The notes: generated by a model not told the origin, from the sequence alone. Positions 34,083 through 43,416 are shown, numbered from the stretch's first letter. The stretch is 64,000 nt of DNA from Cellulomonas hominis (GCF_901521055.1 NZ_CABEGA010000010.1:1-64000); one strand, 5' to 3'. A program made the numbers and translations.

Positions 34083-34760
34083 ATGGATTCCGCAGACGTG
34101 ATCGGACCGGGCGCCGCGACGGAGCGGGTGGACCCGCGGCACTGGCGGGTGCTGCTGATCTGGCTGGAGGCCGCCTTCCGCACCCCCGACCTGGCCGCGG
34201 GGGCCGCGTTCGTCACCCGGGTCGCCGACGCCGCGCGCGAGGTCGGCGCGCAGCCGGACCTCGTGCTGCGCCCGGACCAGGTCCACGTCCGGACCACGAC
34301 CGCGACGGCGCACGGCCTCACCGAGCGTGACCTCGCGCTGGCCGCCGCGGTCACCCGCGTCGCCGATGAGCTCGGCCTCGTGGGCGACCCGGGCCTGCTC
34401 ACGACGCAGGAGGTCGCGATCGACGCCCTCGACATCCCGGCGGTCGCGCCGTTCTGGCGGGCGGTGCTCGGCTACGTCACCGAGGCCGGCACCGACCCGG
34501 ACGACCACGTGCTCGCCGATCCCGGGGCGCTCGGGCCCGGCTACTGGTTCCAGCAGATGGACGCGCCCCGCCCGCAGCGCAACCGCATCCACGTCGACGT
34601 CACGGTCCCGCACGACCAGGCCGAGGCCCGGGTCGCCGCCGCGCTGGCCGCGGGCGGCACGCTCGTCTCGGACCGGCGCGCGCCGGCGTTCTGGGTCCTC
34701 GCCGACCCGGAGGGCAACGAGGCGTGCGTGTGCACGTGGCAGGCGCGGGGCCAGGGGTGA
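34083..34760 (+). CDS. Pterin-dehydratase-like / VOC-domain fusion protein
   Basis: 225 aa. The N-terminal 100 residues (FRTPDLAAGAAFVTRVADAA ... PDLVLRPDQVHVRTTTATAH, GLTERDLALAAAVTRVADEL) resemble 4a-hydroxytetrahydrobiopterin dehydratase. The C-terminal half is a glyoxalase/VOC domain (VAIDALDIPAVAPFWRAVLG ... NRIHVDVTVPHDQAEARVAA, FWVLADPEGNEACVC). The canonical dehydratase Glu-Lys-His-His motif is not obvious, so activity is uncertain. It is divergent from the MerR gene and could be its target. The ATG at 34083 lies 6 nt after catgct. Confidence 0.75.
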   Translation: MDSADVIGPGAATERVDPRHWRVLLIWLEAAFRTPDLAAGAAFVTRVADAAREVGAQPDLVLRPDQVHVRTTTATAHGLTERDLALAAAVTRVADELGLVGDPGLLTTQEVAIDALDIPAVAPFWRAVLGYVTEAGTDPDDHVLADPGALGPGYWFQQMDAPRPQRNRIHVDVTVPHDQAEARVAAALAAGGTLVSDRRAPAFWVLADPEGNEACVCTWQARGQG

Positions 34761-34833
34761 CGAGCGCGGCGCCGTCTCGCGGGCTGGTCGATCACAGGAC
34801 GGACGGGCGAGGCGCCGGCGACCTGGGCGGACG

Positions 34834-34839
34834 TACCGT
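34834..34839 (+). promoter_or_regulatory. Predicted -10 element upstream of the first ilvD
   Basis: TACCGT fits TANNNT. It would give a leader of about 45 nt ending in gaaggag (34877-34883), 7 nt before the ilvD GTG at 34891. Confidence 0.4.
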
Positions 34840-34890
34840 GACGGCGCGTCGCCGCCGCGGTGCCGCCCTGCTTGCTGAAGGAGCTTCCAC

Positions 34891-36753
34891 GTGAGTCGTC
34901 CGCTGCGCTCTCGTACCTCGACCCACGGCCGCAACATGGCCGGTGCCCGCGCGCTGTGGCGTGCGACCGGCATGGGCTCGGAGGACTTCGGCAAGCCGAT
35001 CATCGCGATCGCGAACTCGTACACTCAGTTCGTCCCCGGGCACGTGCACCTCAAGGACATGGGCGACCTCGTGGCGTCGGCGATCCAGGAGGCCGGTGGC
35101 GTCGCGAAGGAGTTCAACACCATCGCGGTCGACGACGGCATCGCGATGGGCCACGCGGGGATGCTCTACTCCCTGCCCAGCCGCGACCTGATCGCCGACT
35201 CGGTCGAGTACATGGTCCAGGCGCACTGCGCCGACGCCCTGGTGTGCATCTCCAACTGCGACAAGATCACCCCCGGCATGCTGAACGCCGCCCTGCGGCT
35301 GAACATCCCGGTCATCTTCGTGTCGGGCGGGCCGATGGAGGCCGGCAAGGCGGTGGTGGCCGACGGCGTCGCGAAGACGCACCTCAACCTCATCAACGCG
35401 ATCAACTACTCCGCGGACGACGACGTGTCCGACCAGGCGCTGGCCAGCGTCGAGGAGAACGCGTGCCCCACCTGCGGCTCGTGCTCCGGCATGTTCACCG
35501 CGAACTCGATGAACTGCCTGACCGAGGCGCTGGGTCTGTCGCTCCCGGGCAACGGCTCGACCCTCGCGACCCACAGCGCCCGCCGCGAGCTGTTCCTCGA
35601 GGCCGGGCGCACGATCGTCGACCTGGCGCGCCGGTACTACGACGACGAGGACGACACGGCCGCGCCGCGCGGCATCGCGACCAAGGCCGCCTTCACGAAC
35701 GCCATGACGCTCGACGTCGCGATGGGCGGCTCGACCAACACCGTCCTGCACATCCTCGCCGCCGCGCAGGAGGCCGGGGTCGACTTCACGCTGGCCGAGA
35801 TCGACGCGATCAGCCGCCGCGTGCCGTGCCTGGCGAAGGTGGCCCCGAACCATCCGGACTACCACATGGAGGACGTGCACCGGGCGGGCGGCATCCCCGC
35901 GCTGCTCGGCGAGCTCGACCGCGGCGGCCTGCTCGACCACGACGTGACGAGCGTGCACACGCCCACGCTGCGGGCCTGGCTCGACGACTGGGACATCCGC
36001 GGCGGCCGCGCCACCGAGCGGGCGGTCGCCCTGTTCCACGCGGCGCCCGGCGGCGTGCGGACCACGCAGGCGTTCTCCACCTCGAACGTGTGGGAGTCCC
36101 TGGACACGGACGGCGCGGCCGGCTGCATCCGCGACGTGCCGCACGCGTACACGGTCGAGGGCGGCCTGGCGGTGCTCCGCGGCAACCTCGCCGAGGACGG
36201 CGCCGTCATCAAGACCGCGGGCATCGACCCCGACGTCTTCCACTTCGTCGGGACCGCCCTCGTGTGCGAGTCGCAGGACGAGGCGGTCGACAAGATCCTG
36301 CGCAAGGAGGTCCAGCCGGGTCACGTCGTCGTCGTCCGGTACGAGGGCCCGGCAGGCGGCCCCGGCATGCAGGAGATGCTGTACCCGACGTCGTTCATCA
36401 AGGGCCGCGGCCTGGGCAAGGTCTGCGCACTGATCACCGACGGCCGGTTCTCGGGCGGGTCCAGCGGCATCTCGGTGGGGCACGTGAGCCCCGAGGCGGC
36501 CGCCGGCGGGACCATCGGCCTGATCGAGGACGGCGACGAGATCGAGATCGACGTCGAGACCCGCCTGATCCGCGTGAACGTGCCGGACGAGGTGCTGGCC
36601 GAGCGCCGCGCCAAGATGGAGGCGCGCGAGAACCCGTGGCAGCCCGTCGACCGGGACCGCTACGTCTCGCCCGCGCTGCAGGCGTACGCGGCGATGGCGA
36701 CCAGCGCCGACCGCGGCGCGGTGCGCGACGTGAGCCGGATCCGCCGCCGCTGA
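34891..36753 (+). CDS. ilvD: Dihydroxy-acid dehydratase, E. coli-type IlvD
   Basis: 620 aa. It dehydrates dihydroxy-acids in valine and isoleucine synthesis. The sequence follows the long enterobacterial type: [33 protein letters not shown] (no Cys at the position where the short type has TPCN), [20 protein letters not shown] and [20 protein letters not shown]. That Cys pattern belongs to the [4Fe-4S]-type, oxygen-sensitive enzymes. The GTG start has a gaaggag site 7 nt upstream. A second, different ilvD lies directly downstream. Confidence 0.95.
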   Translation: MSRPLRSRTSTHGRNMAGARALWRATGMGSEDFGKPIIAIANSYTQFVPGHVHLKDMGDLVASAIQEAGGVAKEFNTIAVDDGIAMGHAGMLYSLPSRDLIADSVEYMVQAHCADALVCISNCDKITPGMLNAALRLNIPVIFVSGGPMEAGKAVVADGVAKTHLNLINAINYSADDDVSDQALASVEENACPTCGSCSGMFTANSMNCLTEALGLSLPGNGSTLATHSARRELFLEAGRTIVDLARRYYDDEDDTAAPRGIATKAAFTNAMTLDVAMGGSTNTVLHILAAAQEAGVDFTLAEIDAISRRVPCLAKVAPNHPDYHMEDVHRAGGIPALLGELDRGGLLDHDVTSVHTPTLRAWLDDWDIRGGRATERAVALFHAAPGGVRTTQAFSTSNVWESLDTDGAAGCIRDVPHAYTVEGGLAVLRGNLAEDGAVIKTAGIDPDVFHFVGTALVCESQDEAVDKILRKEVQPGHVVVVRYEGPAGGPGMQEMLYPTSFIKGRGLGKVCALITDGRFSGGSSGISVGHVSPEAAAGGTIGLIEDGDEIEIDVETRLIRVNVPDEVLAERRAKMEARENPWQPVDRDRYVSPALQAYAAMATSADRGAVRDVSRIRRR

Positions 36754-36766
36754 GACCTCGCCGGAC

Positions 36767-36797
36767 CGCCCCGGGGGACGACCCGTGCCCCGGGGCG
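36767..36797 (+). terminator. Hairpin between the two ilvD genes
   Basis: A 10-bp stem, cgccccgggg (36767-36776) with ccccggggcg (36788-36797), starts 13 nt after the first ilvD stop. Together with the promoter of the second ilvD it suggests separate transcription. Confidence 0.55.
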
Positions 36798-36819
36798 AGA
36801 CTCCGGACCGCCACGCGCT

Positions 36820-36825
36820 TACGCT
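36820..36825 (+). promoter_or_regulatory. Predicted -10 element of the second ilvD (leaderless)
   Basis: TACGCT ends 6 nt before the ATG at 36832. Confidence 0.5.
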
Positions 36826-36831
36826 CGGCTC

Positions 36832-38541
36832 ATGACGACCACCTCTCCGCAGACGCCGGACATCAAGCCCCGGTCGCGCCAGGTCACGGACGGCATCGAG
36901 GCCACCGCGTCCCGCGGCATGCTCCGTGCCGTCGGCATGGGCGACGACGACTGGGTCAAGCCGCAGATCGGCGTCGCGAGCTCCTGGAACGAGATCACGC
37001 CCTGCAACCTGTCGCTGCAGCGGCTCGCGCAGGCCGTGAAGAACGGCGTGCACGCCGGCGGGGGCTACCCGCTGGAGTTCGGCACCATCTCCGTCTCGGA
37101 CGGCATCTCGATGGGCCACGAGGGCATGCACTTCTCCCTCGTGAGCCGCGACATCATCGCGGACAGCGTCGAGACGGTCATGCAGGCCGAGCGCCTGGAC
37201 GGCTCCGTGCTGCTGGCGGGCTGCGACAAGTCGCTGCCGGGCATGCTGATGGCCGCCGCCCGCCTGGACCTGTCGAGCGTCTTCCTCTACGCCGGCTCGA
37301 TCATGCCGGGCTGGGTGAAGCTCGAGGACGGCACGGAGAAGGACGTCACGCTGATCGACGCGTTCGAGGCCGTCGGCGCCTGCGCGCGGGGGCTGATGAG
37401 CAAGGGCGACCTGGACCGCATCGAGCGGGCCATCTGCCCGGGCGAGGGCGCGTGCGGCGGCATGTACACCGCGAACACGATGGCGTCCGTCGCCGAGGCG
37501 ATGGGCATGTCGCTGCCGGGCTCCGCCGCCCCGCCGAGCGCCGACCGGCGCCGCGACAACTTCGCCCACAAGTCGGGCGAGGCCGTCGTGGAGCTGCTTC
37601 GCAAGGGCATCACCGCGCGGCAGATCATGACGAAGGAGGCGTTCGAGAACGCCATCGCGGTCGTCATGGCGTTCGGCGGCTCGACCAACGCGGTGCTGCA
37701 CCTGCTGGCCATCGCGCACGAGGCCGAGGTCGACCTCACGCTGGACGACTTCAAGCGCGTCGCCGCCAAGGTCCCGCACCTGGGTGACCTCAAGCCGTTC
37801 GGCCGGTACGTGATGGCCGACGTGGACCGCATCGGCGGCGTGCCCGTCGTGATGAAGGCGCTGCTCGACGCGGGTCTGCTGCACGGCGACTGCCTCACGG
37901 TCACCGGGAAGACGGTGGCGGAGAACCTGGCGGACATCACCCCGCCGGACCCGGACGGCAAGATCCTGCGCGCGCTCGACAACCCGATCCACCACACCGG
38001 CGGCATCACGATCCTCGACGGGTCGCTGGCCCCGGAGGGCGCGGTCGTGAAGTCCGCGGGCTTCGACACCGACGTCTTCGAGGGCACCGCCCGCGTGTTC
38101 GAGCGGGAGCGCGCGGCCCTGGACGCGCTGGAGGACGGCACGATCCAGGCCGGCGACGTCGTGGTCATCCGCTACGAGGGCCCCAAGGGCGGCCCGGGCA
38201 TGCGCGAGATGCTGGCCATCACCGGCGCCATCAAGGGCGCGGGCCTCGGCAAGGACGTCCTGCTGCTCACCGACGGCCGGTTCTCCGGCGGGACCACCGG
38301 CCTGTGCGTCGGGCACGTGGCGCCGGAGGCCGTCGACGCCGGGCCGATCGCGTTCGTGCGGGACGGCGACCGCATCCGGCTCGACGTCGCGAACGCGACG
38401 CTGGACCTGCTGGTCGACGAGGCCGAGCTCGCCGCCCGTCGCGTGGGCTGGGAGCCGCTGACCCCGCGGTACACCCGGGGCGTCCTGGCCAAGTACGCCA
38501 AGCTCGTGCAGTCCGCGTCGAAGGGCGCCGTCCTCATCTGA
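36832..38541 (+). CDS. ilvD: Dihydroxy-acid dehydratase, short (mycobacterial/plant-like) IlvD
   Basis: 569 aa. It catalyses the same reaction as the upstream gene product but belongs to the other subfamily. Three iron-sulfur cysteines are recognisable: [28 protein letters not shown] and [20 protein letters not shown], the arrangement of the [2Fe-2S] enzymes of plants and Mycobacterium, which tolerate oxygen better. It also shows [21 protein letters not shown] leaderless promoter (TACGCT) and a preceding hairpin indicate independent expression. It is probably the ancestral actinobacterial housekeeping copy. Confidence 0.96.
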   Translation: MTTTSPQTPDIKPRSRQVTDGIEATASRGMLRAVGMGDDDWVKPQIGVASSWNEITPCNLSLQRLAQAVKNGVHAGGGYPLEFGTISVSDGISMGHEGMHFSLVSRDIIADSVETVMQAERLDGSVLLAGCDKSLPGMLMAAARLDLSSVFLYAGSIMPGWVKLEDGTEKDVTLIDAFEAVGACARGLMSKGDLDRIERAICPGEGACGGMYTANTMASVAEAMGMSLPGSAAPPSADRRRDNFAHKSGEAVVELLRKGITARQIMTKEAFENAIAVVMAFGGSTNAVLHLLAIAHEAEVDLTLDDFKRVAAKVPHLGDLKPFGRYVMADVDRIGGVPVVMKALLDAGLLHGDCLTVTGKTVAENLADITPPDPDGKILRALDNPIHHTGGITILDGSLAPEGAVVKSAGFDTDVFEGTARVFERERAALDALEDGTIQAGDVVVIRYEGPKGGPGMREMLAITGAIKGAGLGKDVLLLTDGRFSGGTTGLCVGHVAPEAVDAGPIAFVRDGDRIRLDVANATLDLLVDEAELAARRVGWEPLTPRYTRGVLAKYAKLVQSASKGAVLI

Positions 38542-38622
38542 GCAGCCGGAACGCGCACCGGCGCGCCCGGGCGGCCGCTAGGGTCGGCCCGGGCGCGCTC
38601 GGCGCCCGGCGAGGGGGCGAGC

Positions 38623-39615
38623 GTGACGGACGAGGCGCCGGCGGGGACCACCGCCGTCAGCACCCGCGGGCTGCGGAAGACCTACCGGCACCGCGGGCGG
38701 CGCGTCGTCGCCGTCGGCGGCCTGGACCTGGACGTGCCGCTCGGCGGCGTGCACGGGTTCCTCGGCCCGAACGGTGCGGGCAAGACGACGACCATCCGGA
38801 TGCTGCTCGGCCTGATCCGCCCGGACTCCGGGACCGTGCGGGTGCTGGACCGGCCGGTGCCGCAGGCGCTGCCCGAGGTGGCGCGGCGCGTGGGCGCGAT
38901 CGTCGAGCAGCCCCGGTTTTTCCCCGCGTTCTCCGGGCGGCGGAACCTCGAGCTGCTCGCCGCCGCGATCGGGACGCCGCCGGCGCAGGTCGACCGGGTG
39001 CTCGCCGACGTGGGGCTCGCGGACCGGTCGTCGAGCCCGGTGAAGACGTACTCGCTGGGCATGAAGCAGCGGCTGGCCATCGCCGCGACGCTGCTGAAGG
39101 ACCCGGACCTCGTGATCTTCGACGAGCCGACCAACGGGCTGGACCCCGCCGGCATCCGCGAGGTGCGGCAGACCATGCGGTCGCTCGCCGACGCGGGGAA
39201 GACCGTGCTGGTGTCGAGCCACATCCTGGCCGAGGTGCAGCAGGTCGCGGACACCGTGTCGATCGTGACGCAGGGACGGCTGGTGGCCAGCGGCCGGGTG
39301 GCGGACCTCGTCGGTGCGGCGGAGGCCGCCGAGACGCGCGTGGGCGTGCTCGAGCCCGAGCGCGCCGCGGCGGTCCTGGGTGCGCGGGGCTGGTCCGTGC
39401 GGCCGGACGGCGCCGACGCCCTGCGCGTGGTCGGCCCGCAGCCCGCGGAGATCACGCGGGCGCTCGCGGACGCGGGCCTCTACCTGCACGAGCTGGTCCC
39501 CACGCGCGCGGACCTGGAGCAGGTGTTCCTCGCGCTGACCGGCGCGGACGCGGACGGCACGGCAGCGCCGCACCAGGGCCGGCCGGCGCCGCACGGACGG
39601 CGGGTGCGGGCATGA
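38623..39615 (+). CDS. ABC transporter ATP-binding protein
   Basis: 330 aa ATPase. Walker A is FLGPNGAGKTTTIRMLLGL, the signature is TYSLGMKQRLAIAATLL, Walker B is LVIFDEPTNGLDP and the switch histidine is in VLVSSHILAEVQQ. The C-terminal 100 residues resemble the accessory domain of DrrA/BcrA-type exporters. The substrate is unknown. The GTG has a gagggggcgag site. Its stop overlaps the permease ATG (ATGA). A TAGGGT -10 candidate lies at about 38579. Confidence 0.9.
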   Translation: MTDEAPAGTTAVSTRGLRKTYRHRGRRVVAVGGLDLDVPLGGVHGFLGPNGAGKTTTIRMLLGLIRPDSGTVRVLDRPVPQALPEVARRVGAIVEQPRFFPAFSGRRNLELLAAAIGTPPAQVDRVLADVGLADRSSSPVKTYSLGMKQRLAIAATLLKDPDLVIFDEPTNGLDPAGIREVRQTMRSLADAGKTVLVSSHILAEVQQVADTVSIVTQGRLVASGRVADLVGAAEAAETRVGVLEPERAAAVLGARGWSVRPDGADALRVVGPQPAEITRALADAGLYLHELVPTRADLEQVFLALTGADADGTAAPHQGRPAPHGRRVRA

Positions 39616-40604
39616 CCGGGCTGGTGCGGGTCGAGGGCCGGAGGTTCCGGTACCGGGCGGCGGTGCGCTGGCTGGCGGTCGTCGCGGTCGTCGCCGGTCT
39701 CGCGGTGGCGGCGCTCGCGTGGGGCGCGACGCGGCCGCCGTCGGCGCAGGCCGTCGCCTCGGCCGAGGAGCAGTTCGCGCAGGCGCAGGCGGACTGGGCC
39801 GAGAACGGCGAGCAGTACGTCGAGGACTGCCGCGAGGGCGAGGCGCAGGAGCGCGAGACCGTCCCCGACGCGGACTGGGCGTGCGACGACATGGAGCCGC
39901 GGGCGGAGTGGTACCTGCTCCCGCAGCCGACGTTCGCGGAGACGGCGACGTCCTGGGTCTCGGGCGTGACGATGCTCCTCCTGCTGGTCGCCTTCGCGGC
40001 GGGCATCACGTTCGTCACCGCCGAGTGGGGGTCCGGCGCGCTCGGCATGTGGCTGACCTTCGTCCCCCGGCGCGGACGGGTCTACGCGAGCAAGGTCCTG
40101 GTCGCGGCGCTGGGCGTGCTGCCGGTCACCGCGGTGGCGCTCGCGCTGACGGTCGGCGGCTCGTGGGCGGCGGCGACGGTGAACGACGCGGTCGGCGACG
40201 TCACCGCCGAGGTGTGGCGGGACCTCGGCGAGCAGGCGCTGCGCGTGCTCGCGGCGGCGGCCGTCGTCGGGGCGCTCGGTGCGGCCCTCGGCTTCCTGAC
40301 CCGCAACGCGGCGGGCGCGCTCGGGATCGGCGTCGGCTGGCTGCTGGTCGTCGACTCCGCCGTCTCGGGGTTCCTGCCGCGGCTGACGCCGTGGACGCTG
40401 CGCAGCGGGCTGCAGGCGTGGGTCGACAACGGCCTGGCCTACTTCGTCGAGGTCCCGTGCCCGCCGGGGGACGGCGAGGCGTCGATGGTGTGCACCGCGC
40501 AGCGGGCGGTGTCCGTGTGGCAGGGCGGCGCCGTGGTGGCCGCGGTCGCGGTCCTCGTCGTGGTGGTGGGGGCGATGGTCTTCCGCCGGCGGGACGTGGA
40601 CTGA
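39612..40604 (+). CDS. ABC transporter permease (ABC-2 type)
   Basis: 330 aa. One N-terminal helix (WLAVVAVVAGLAVAALAWGA) is followed by a hydrophilic loop of about 75 residues with two cysteines (VEDCREG, WACDDM). Then come about five further helices, including VTMLLLLVAFAAGITFVTAE and AGALGIGVGWLLVVDSAVSG. The layout matches ABC-2-type exporters paired with the upstream ATPase. The 4-nt overlap implies a two-gene operon. Substrate unknown. Confidence 0.82.
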   Translation: MTGLVRVEGRRFRYRAAVRWLAVVAVVAGLAVAALAWGATRPPSAQAVASAEEQFAQAQADWAENGEQYVEDCREGEAQERETVPDADWACDDMEPRAEWYLLPQPTFAETATSWVSGVTMLLLLVAFAAGITFVTAEWGSGALGMWLTFVPRRGRVYASKVLVAALGVLPVTAVALALTVGGSWAAATVNDAVGDVTAEVWRDLGEQALRVLAAAAVVGALGAALGFLTRNAAGALGIGVGWLLVVDSAVSGFLPRLTPWTLRSGLQAWVDNGLAYFVEVPCPPGDGEASMVCTAQRAVSVWQGGAVVAAVAVLVVVVGAMVFRRRDVD

Positions 40605-40645
40605 CGTCCCTGCACGGCCGCGGAACGCGTGAGAAGGTCGGAGCC

Positions 40646-42370
40646 ATGGGCTGGACCGTCGAAGACGCACCGTGGTGGACCCGAGCCGTCGTCTACCAGA
40701 TCTACCCGAGGTCGTTCCAGGACTCGGACGGCGACGGGATCGGTGACCTGCGGGGGATCATCTCGCGGCTCGACCACCTGAGCGCCCTCGGCGTCGACGT
40801 GGTGTGGCTGTCGCCGATCTACCGCTCCCCGCAGGACGACAACGGCTACGACATCAGCGACTACCAGGACGTCGACCCGTCGTTCGGCACCCTCGCGGAC
40901 CTGGACGAGCTGATCGCCGAGCTGCACGCGCGTGGCATGAAGCTGCTCATGGACCTCGTCGTCAACCACACGTCCGACGAGCACCCGTGGTTCGTCGAGA
41001 GCCGGTCGTCGACGGACAGCCCGAAGCGCGACTGGTACTGGTGGCGGCCGGCGCGCGACGGCATGGCCCCGGGGCAGCCCGGCGCGGAGCCGACCAACTG
41101 GCACTCCTTCTTCTCGGGCTCCACGTGGGAGCTGGACGAGGCGTCGGGGGAGTACTACCTGCACCTGTTCAGCCGCAAGCAGCCGGACCTGAACTGGGAG
41201 AACCCGGAGGTCCGGCAGGCGGTCTACGCGATGATGCGCTGGTGGCTGGACCGCGGGGTCGACGGCTTCCGGATGGACGTCATCAACCTGATCTCCAAGG
41301 ACACGTCGCTGCCGGACGGGCCCGTCATCGCGGGGGTCTGGGGCGACGGCAGCCCGCACTACACGGACGGCCCCCGGGTGCACGAGTACCTGCAGGAGAT
41401 GCACCGCGAGGTGTTCGAGGGGCGCGCGGCGCAGCTGCTGACCGTCGGGGAGACCCCGGGCGTGACGCTCGACGAGGCACTGAAGTACACCGACCCGGCG
41501 CGGCGCGAGGTCGACATGGTGTTCCAGTTCGAGCACGTCGGCCTGGACCACGGGCCGGGCGGGAAGTTCGACCCGAAGCCGCTGCGGCTGACCGACCTCA
41601 AGGCGACGTTCGGGCGGTGGCAGGCCGGGCTCGCGGACGCGGGCTGGAACAGCCTGTACTGGGACAACCACGACCAGCCGCGCGTGGTGTCCCGGTTCGG
41701 CGACGACGGCCGGTACCGCCGCGAGTCGGCGAAGGCGCTGGCGACGCTGCTGCACCTGCACCGGGGGACGCCGTACGTCTACCAGGGCGAGGAGCTCGGG
41801 ATGACGAACGCGCACTTCACGCGGTTCGACCAGTACCGGGACATCGAGTCGCTGAACCACGTCGCCCAGGCCCGCACGCTCGCGTCGGCGACCGACGAGC
41901 AGCTGCTGGCCGGGCTCGCGGCGATGTCTCGCGACAACGCGCGGACGCCGGTGCAGTGGGACGACTCGCCGCACGCCGGGTTCACGACCGGCCGCCCGTG
42001 GCTGGACGTCAACCCGAACCACCGCGAGCTCAACGCCGCCGCGGAGCACGCGGACCCGGACTCCGTGTTCCACCACCACCGCCGGCTGATCGAGCTGCGG
42101 CACACCGACCCGGTCGTGGCGCTCGGCGACTTCACGATGCTGCTGCCCGAGGACGAGCAGGTGTACGCCTTCACGCGCGCGCTCGACGGGGACGCGCTGC
42201 TGGTGGTCGTCAACGTGTCGGGCGACGAGCAGGCCGTCGACCTGGGGGAGGCGTGGCCGCTCGACGGCGACGGCGGCTGGGGCGACGTGGTGCTCGGAAC
42301 GCACGCCGCCGAGGGCGCGCGCGCGGGCGTGCTGCGGCCGTGGGAGGCCGTGGTGGTGCGGCGCCGCTGA
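40646..42370 (+). CDS. GH13 alpha-glucosidase / oligo-1,6-glucosidase family
   Basis: 574 aa. The GH13_23/31-type layout is clear: WWTRAVVYQIYPRSFQDSDG, DVVWLSPIYRSPQDDNGYD, MDLVVNHTSDEHPWF, the nucleophile in GVDGFRMDVINLISK (D211), the acid/base in LLTVGETPGVT, YWDNHDQPRVVSRFG and TPVQWDDSPHAGFT. The family hydrolyses terminal alpha-glucosides such as maltose, isomaltose or sucrose; I cannot separate alpha-1,4 from alpha-1,6 specificity. There is no signal peptide, so it acts inside the cell. Start by ATG with ggagc 3-7 nt upstream. Confidence 0.9.
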   Translation: MGWTVEDAPWWTRAVVYQIYPRSFQDSDGDGIGDLRGIISRLDHLSALGVDVVWLSPIYRSPQDDNGYDISDYQDVDPSFGTLADLDELIAELHARGMKLLMDLVVNHTSDEHPWFVESRSSTDSPKRDWYWWRPARDGMAPGQPGAEPTNWHSFFSGSTWELDEASGEYYLHLFSRKQPDLNWENPEVRQAVYAMMRWWLDRGVDGFRMDVINLISKDTSLPDGPVIAGVWGDGSPHYTDGPRVHEYLQEMHREVFEGRAAQLLTVGETPGVTLDEALKYTDPARREVDMVFQFEHVGLDHGPGGKFDPKPLRLTDLKATFGRWQAGLADAGWNSLYWDNHDQPRVVSRFGDDGRYRRESAKALATLLHLHRGTPYVYQGEELGMTNAHFTRFDQYRDIESLNHVAQARTLASATDEQLLAGLAAMSRDNARTPVQWDDSPHAGFTTGRPWLDVNPNHRELNAAAEHADPDSVFHHHRRLIELRHTDPVVALGDFTMLLPEDEQVYAFTRALDGDALLVVVNVSGDEQAVDLGEAWPLDGDGGWGDVVLGTHAAEGARAGVLRPWEAVVVRRR

Positions 42371-42417
42371 CGCGCGGTGCCGGCCGCGGGTCGGGCCGCG
42401 GGGTCAGGCCACCGAAG

Positions 42418-43080
42418 TCAGGCCATCGAGCGCTGCACGTCGACGACGATCCGCGTGGGGTTCTCGAGCAGGAAGACGCGGTACGGCGCCTGCGGGTCGA
42501 CCAGGCCGAGGAAGACCTGCGTCTGCCCCTCGAACGTCCCGGTGAACTCGGCGCCGGTGACGACGGTGCCGCCGGGGGTGCGGGTGCCGACCGGCAGCTC
42601 GGTGACGCCCGTCTCGAAGGGGTACCCGAGGCCCGTGACGTAGAGCGCCAGCACCCCGTCGCCGCCGAGGTCGACGACGTCCCCCGTGGGGTCCTCCACG
42701 GCGCGGTCGGTGCGCTGGACGAACCAGCCCGGGGTGCCGGTCCCGCCGAGGTCGACCACCACCCGGTCGAAGCCCTCGTGCGTGCCGATTCGCAGGCCCG
42801 TCACCGTCAGCGCGGCACCGGCGGAGGCCTCGGCGTCGCCGGTGGCGCCGAACTCCGGTGCGGCGGCGTCCGCGTCGGGGTCCTCGGTGCCCGCCGACGC
42901 GGACGGCGAGGCGGTCGGCGGGCCCGAGGGCGAGGCGGACGGCGACGCCGACGTGTCCTGCGGCGCGGGCGCCGAGGAGTGCGGCGGGTCGTCGTCGCCG
43001 GCGCCGCCGCACCCGGCGAGGGCGGCGAGCGGCACGGCGAGGGCGAGAGCGAGCAGCGGACGGTGGCGGGGTCGGCGCAT
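42418..43080 (-). CDS. Lipoprotein with AMIN-like domain
   Basis: 220 aa. A lipoprotein signal peptide ends at LAALAGC (Cys24). A Ser/Pro/Ala/Asp-rich linker of about 65 residues follows, then a beta-rich domain (LTVTGLRIGTHEGFDRVVVD ... GWFVQRTDRAVEDPTGDVVD ... YRVFLLENPTRIVVDVQ) of the AMIN-like type found in actinobacterial envelope lipoproteins. The protein is predicted to sit on the outer face of the membrane; its role is unknown. It is divergent from the ilvB leader region. Confidence 0.82.
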   Translation of the reverse strand: MRRPRHRPLLALALAVPLAALAGCGGAGDDDPPHSSAPAPQDTSASPSASPSGPPTASPSASAGTEDPDADAAAPEFGATGDAEASAGAALTVTGLRIGTHEGFDRVVVDLGGTGTPGWFVQRTDRAVEDPTGDVVDLGGDGVLALYVTGLGYPFETGVTELPVGTRTPGGTVVTGAEFTGTFEGQTQVFLGLVDPQAPYRVFLLENPTRIVVDVQRSMA

Positions 43081-43130
43081 CCACCGAGGCTAGGGCGCCG
43101 CCCGCCACCGCACCCGCAACCGCACCGGTG

Positions 43131-43184
43131 GGACGGTGGAGCGGACGAGCGGACACGCCGACGGCGTGTCCGTCCGAACCGTCC
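43131..43184. repeat. Palindromic intergenic repeat, copy 2
   Basis: Inner arms ggacacgccg (43151-43160) and cggcgtgtcc (43162-43171) flank a single A. Outer arms are ggacggt (43131-43137) and accgtcc (43178-43184). Twenty central bases are identical to copy 1 at 20926-20945, and the flanks (gtggagcg ... ccgaac ... tccacccgg) are similar. It lies between the lipoprotein gene and the ilv leader promoter. Confidence 0.8.
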
Positions 43185-43261
43185 ACCCGGGACCGGTGCC
43201 CCGCGCCGTTCGTCCGGAGAGTGGACCCGTGGACCACGATGTGAGACGGCGTGCTGCGGGC

Positions 43262-43290
43262 GTGACACCTCGGCGGGCGCGGCGTAGTGT
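43262..43290 (+). promoter_or_regulatory. Promoter of the ilvBNC attenuator leader
   Basis: GTGACA (43262-43267) and TAGTGT (43285-43290) are 17 bp apart. The -10 ends 7 nt before the ATG of the leader peptide, so the leader message is probably leaderless. Confidence 0.7.
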
Positions 43291-43297
43291 CCTGGAC

Positions 43298-43342
43298 ATG
43301 CGGACGAACCTCCTCGTAGTACTTCCCGAGCGCGCCGGCTGA
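43298..43342 (+). CDS. ilvB leader peptide (attenuation)
   Basis: A 14-codon open frame encodes [14 protein letters not shown]. Five consecutive branched-chain codons (Leu-Leu-Val-Val-Leu) include GTA GTA CTT, codons that are rare in such GC-rich DNA. It is followed by a hairpin and T-run (43376-43416) and then ilvB. This is the classical layout for transcription attenuation: ribosome stalling when Leu/Val-tRNA is short would prevent terminator formation. Leader peptides of this kind are known upstream of ilvB in corynebacteria and streptomycetes. Function here is inferred. Confidence 0.85.
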   Translation: MRTNLLVVLPERAG

Positions 43343-43375
43343 GCCCACGCACGGAAGGCTTCGTCAGCGCGCGCA

Positions 43376-43416
43376 CCCCTCGACCGGCCCGACCCCACGG
43401 GCCCGAGGGGTTTTTT
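43376..43416 (+). terminator. ilvBNC attenuator terminator
   Basis: Stem cccctcg (43376-43382) plus ggcccg (43386-43391) pairs with cgggcc (43398-43403) plus cgagggg (43404-43410), with a 3-nt bulge (acc), and is followed at once by six T residues. It lies 34 nt after the leader peptide stop and 82 nt before ilvB. Confidence 0.88.

Noticed and set aside
34838-34894. An 18-codon ORF (GTG at 34838) ending on the start of the first ilvD, as a possible third leader peptide
   Set aside because: It has an Arg run and only two Leu codons, its start overlaps the -10 box so it would not be transcribed, and no terminator lies between it and ilvD.
34792-38316. A very long open frame on the minus strand across both ilvD genes (over 1,100 codons)
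   Set aside because: It is the mirror image of real genes in GC-rich DNA, full of Arg/Asp/Val/His runs and without recognisable domains. The + strand holds two complete IlvD proteins.
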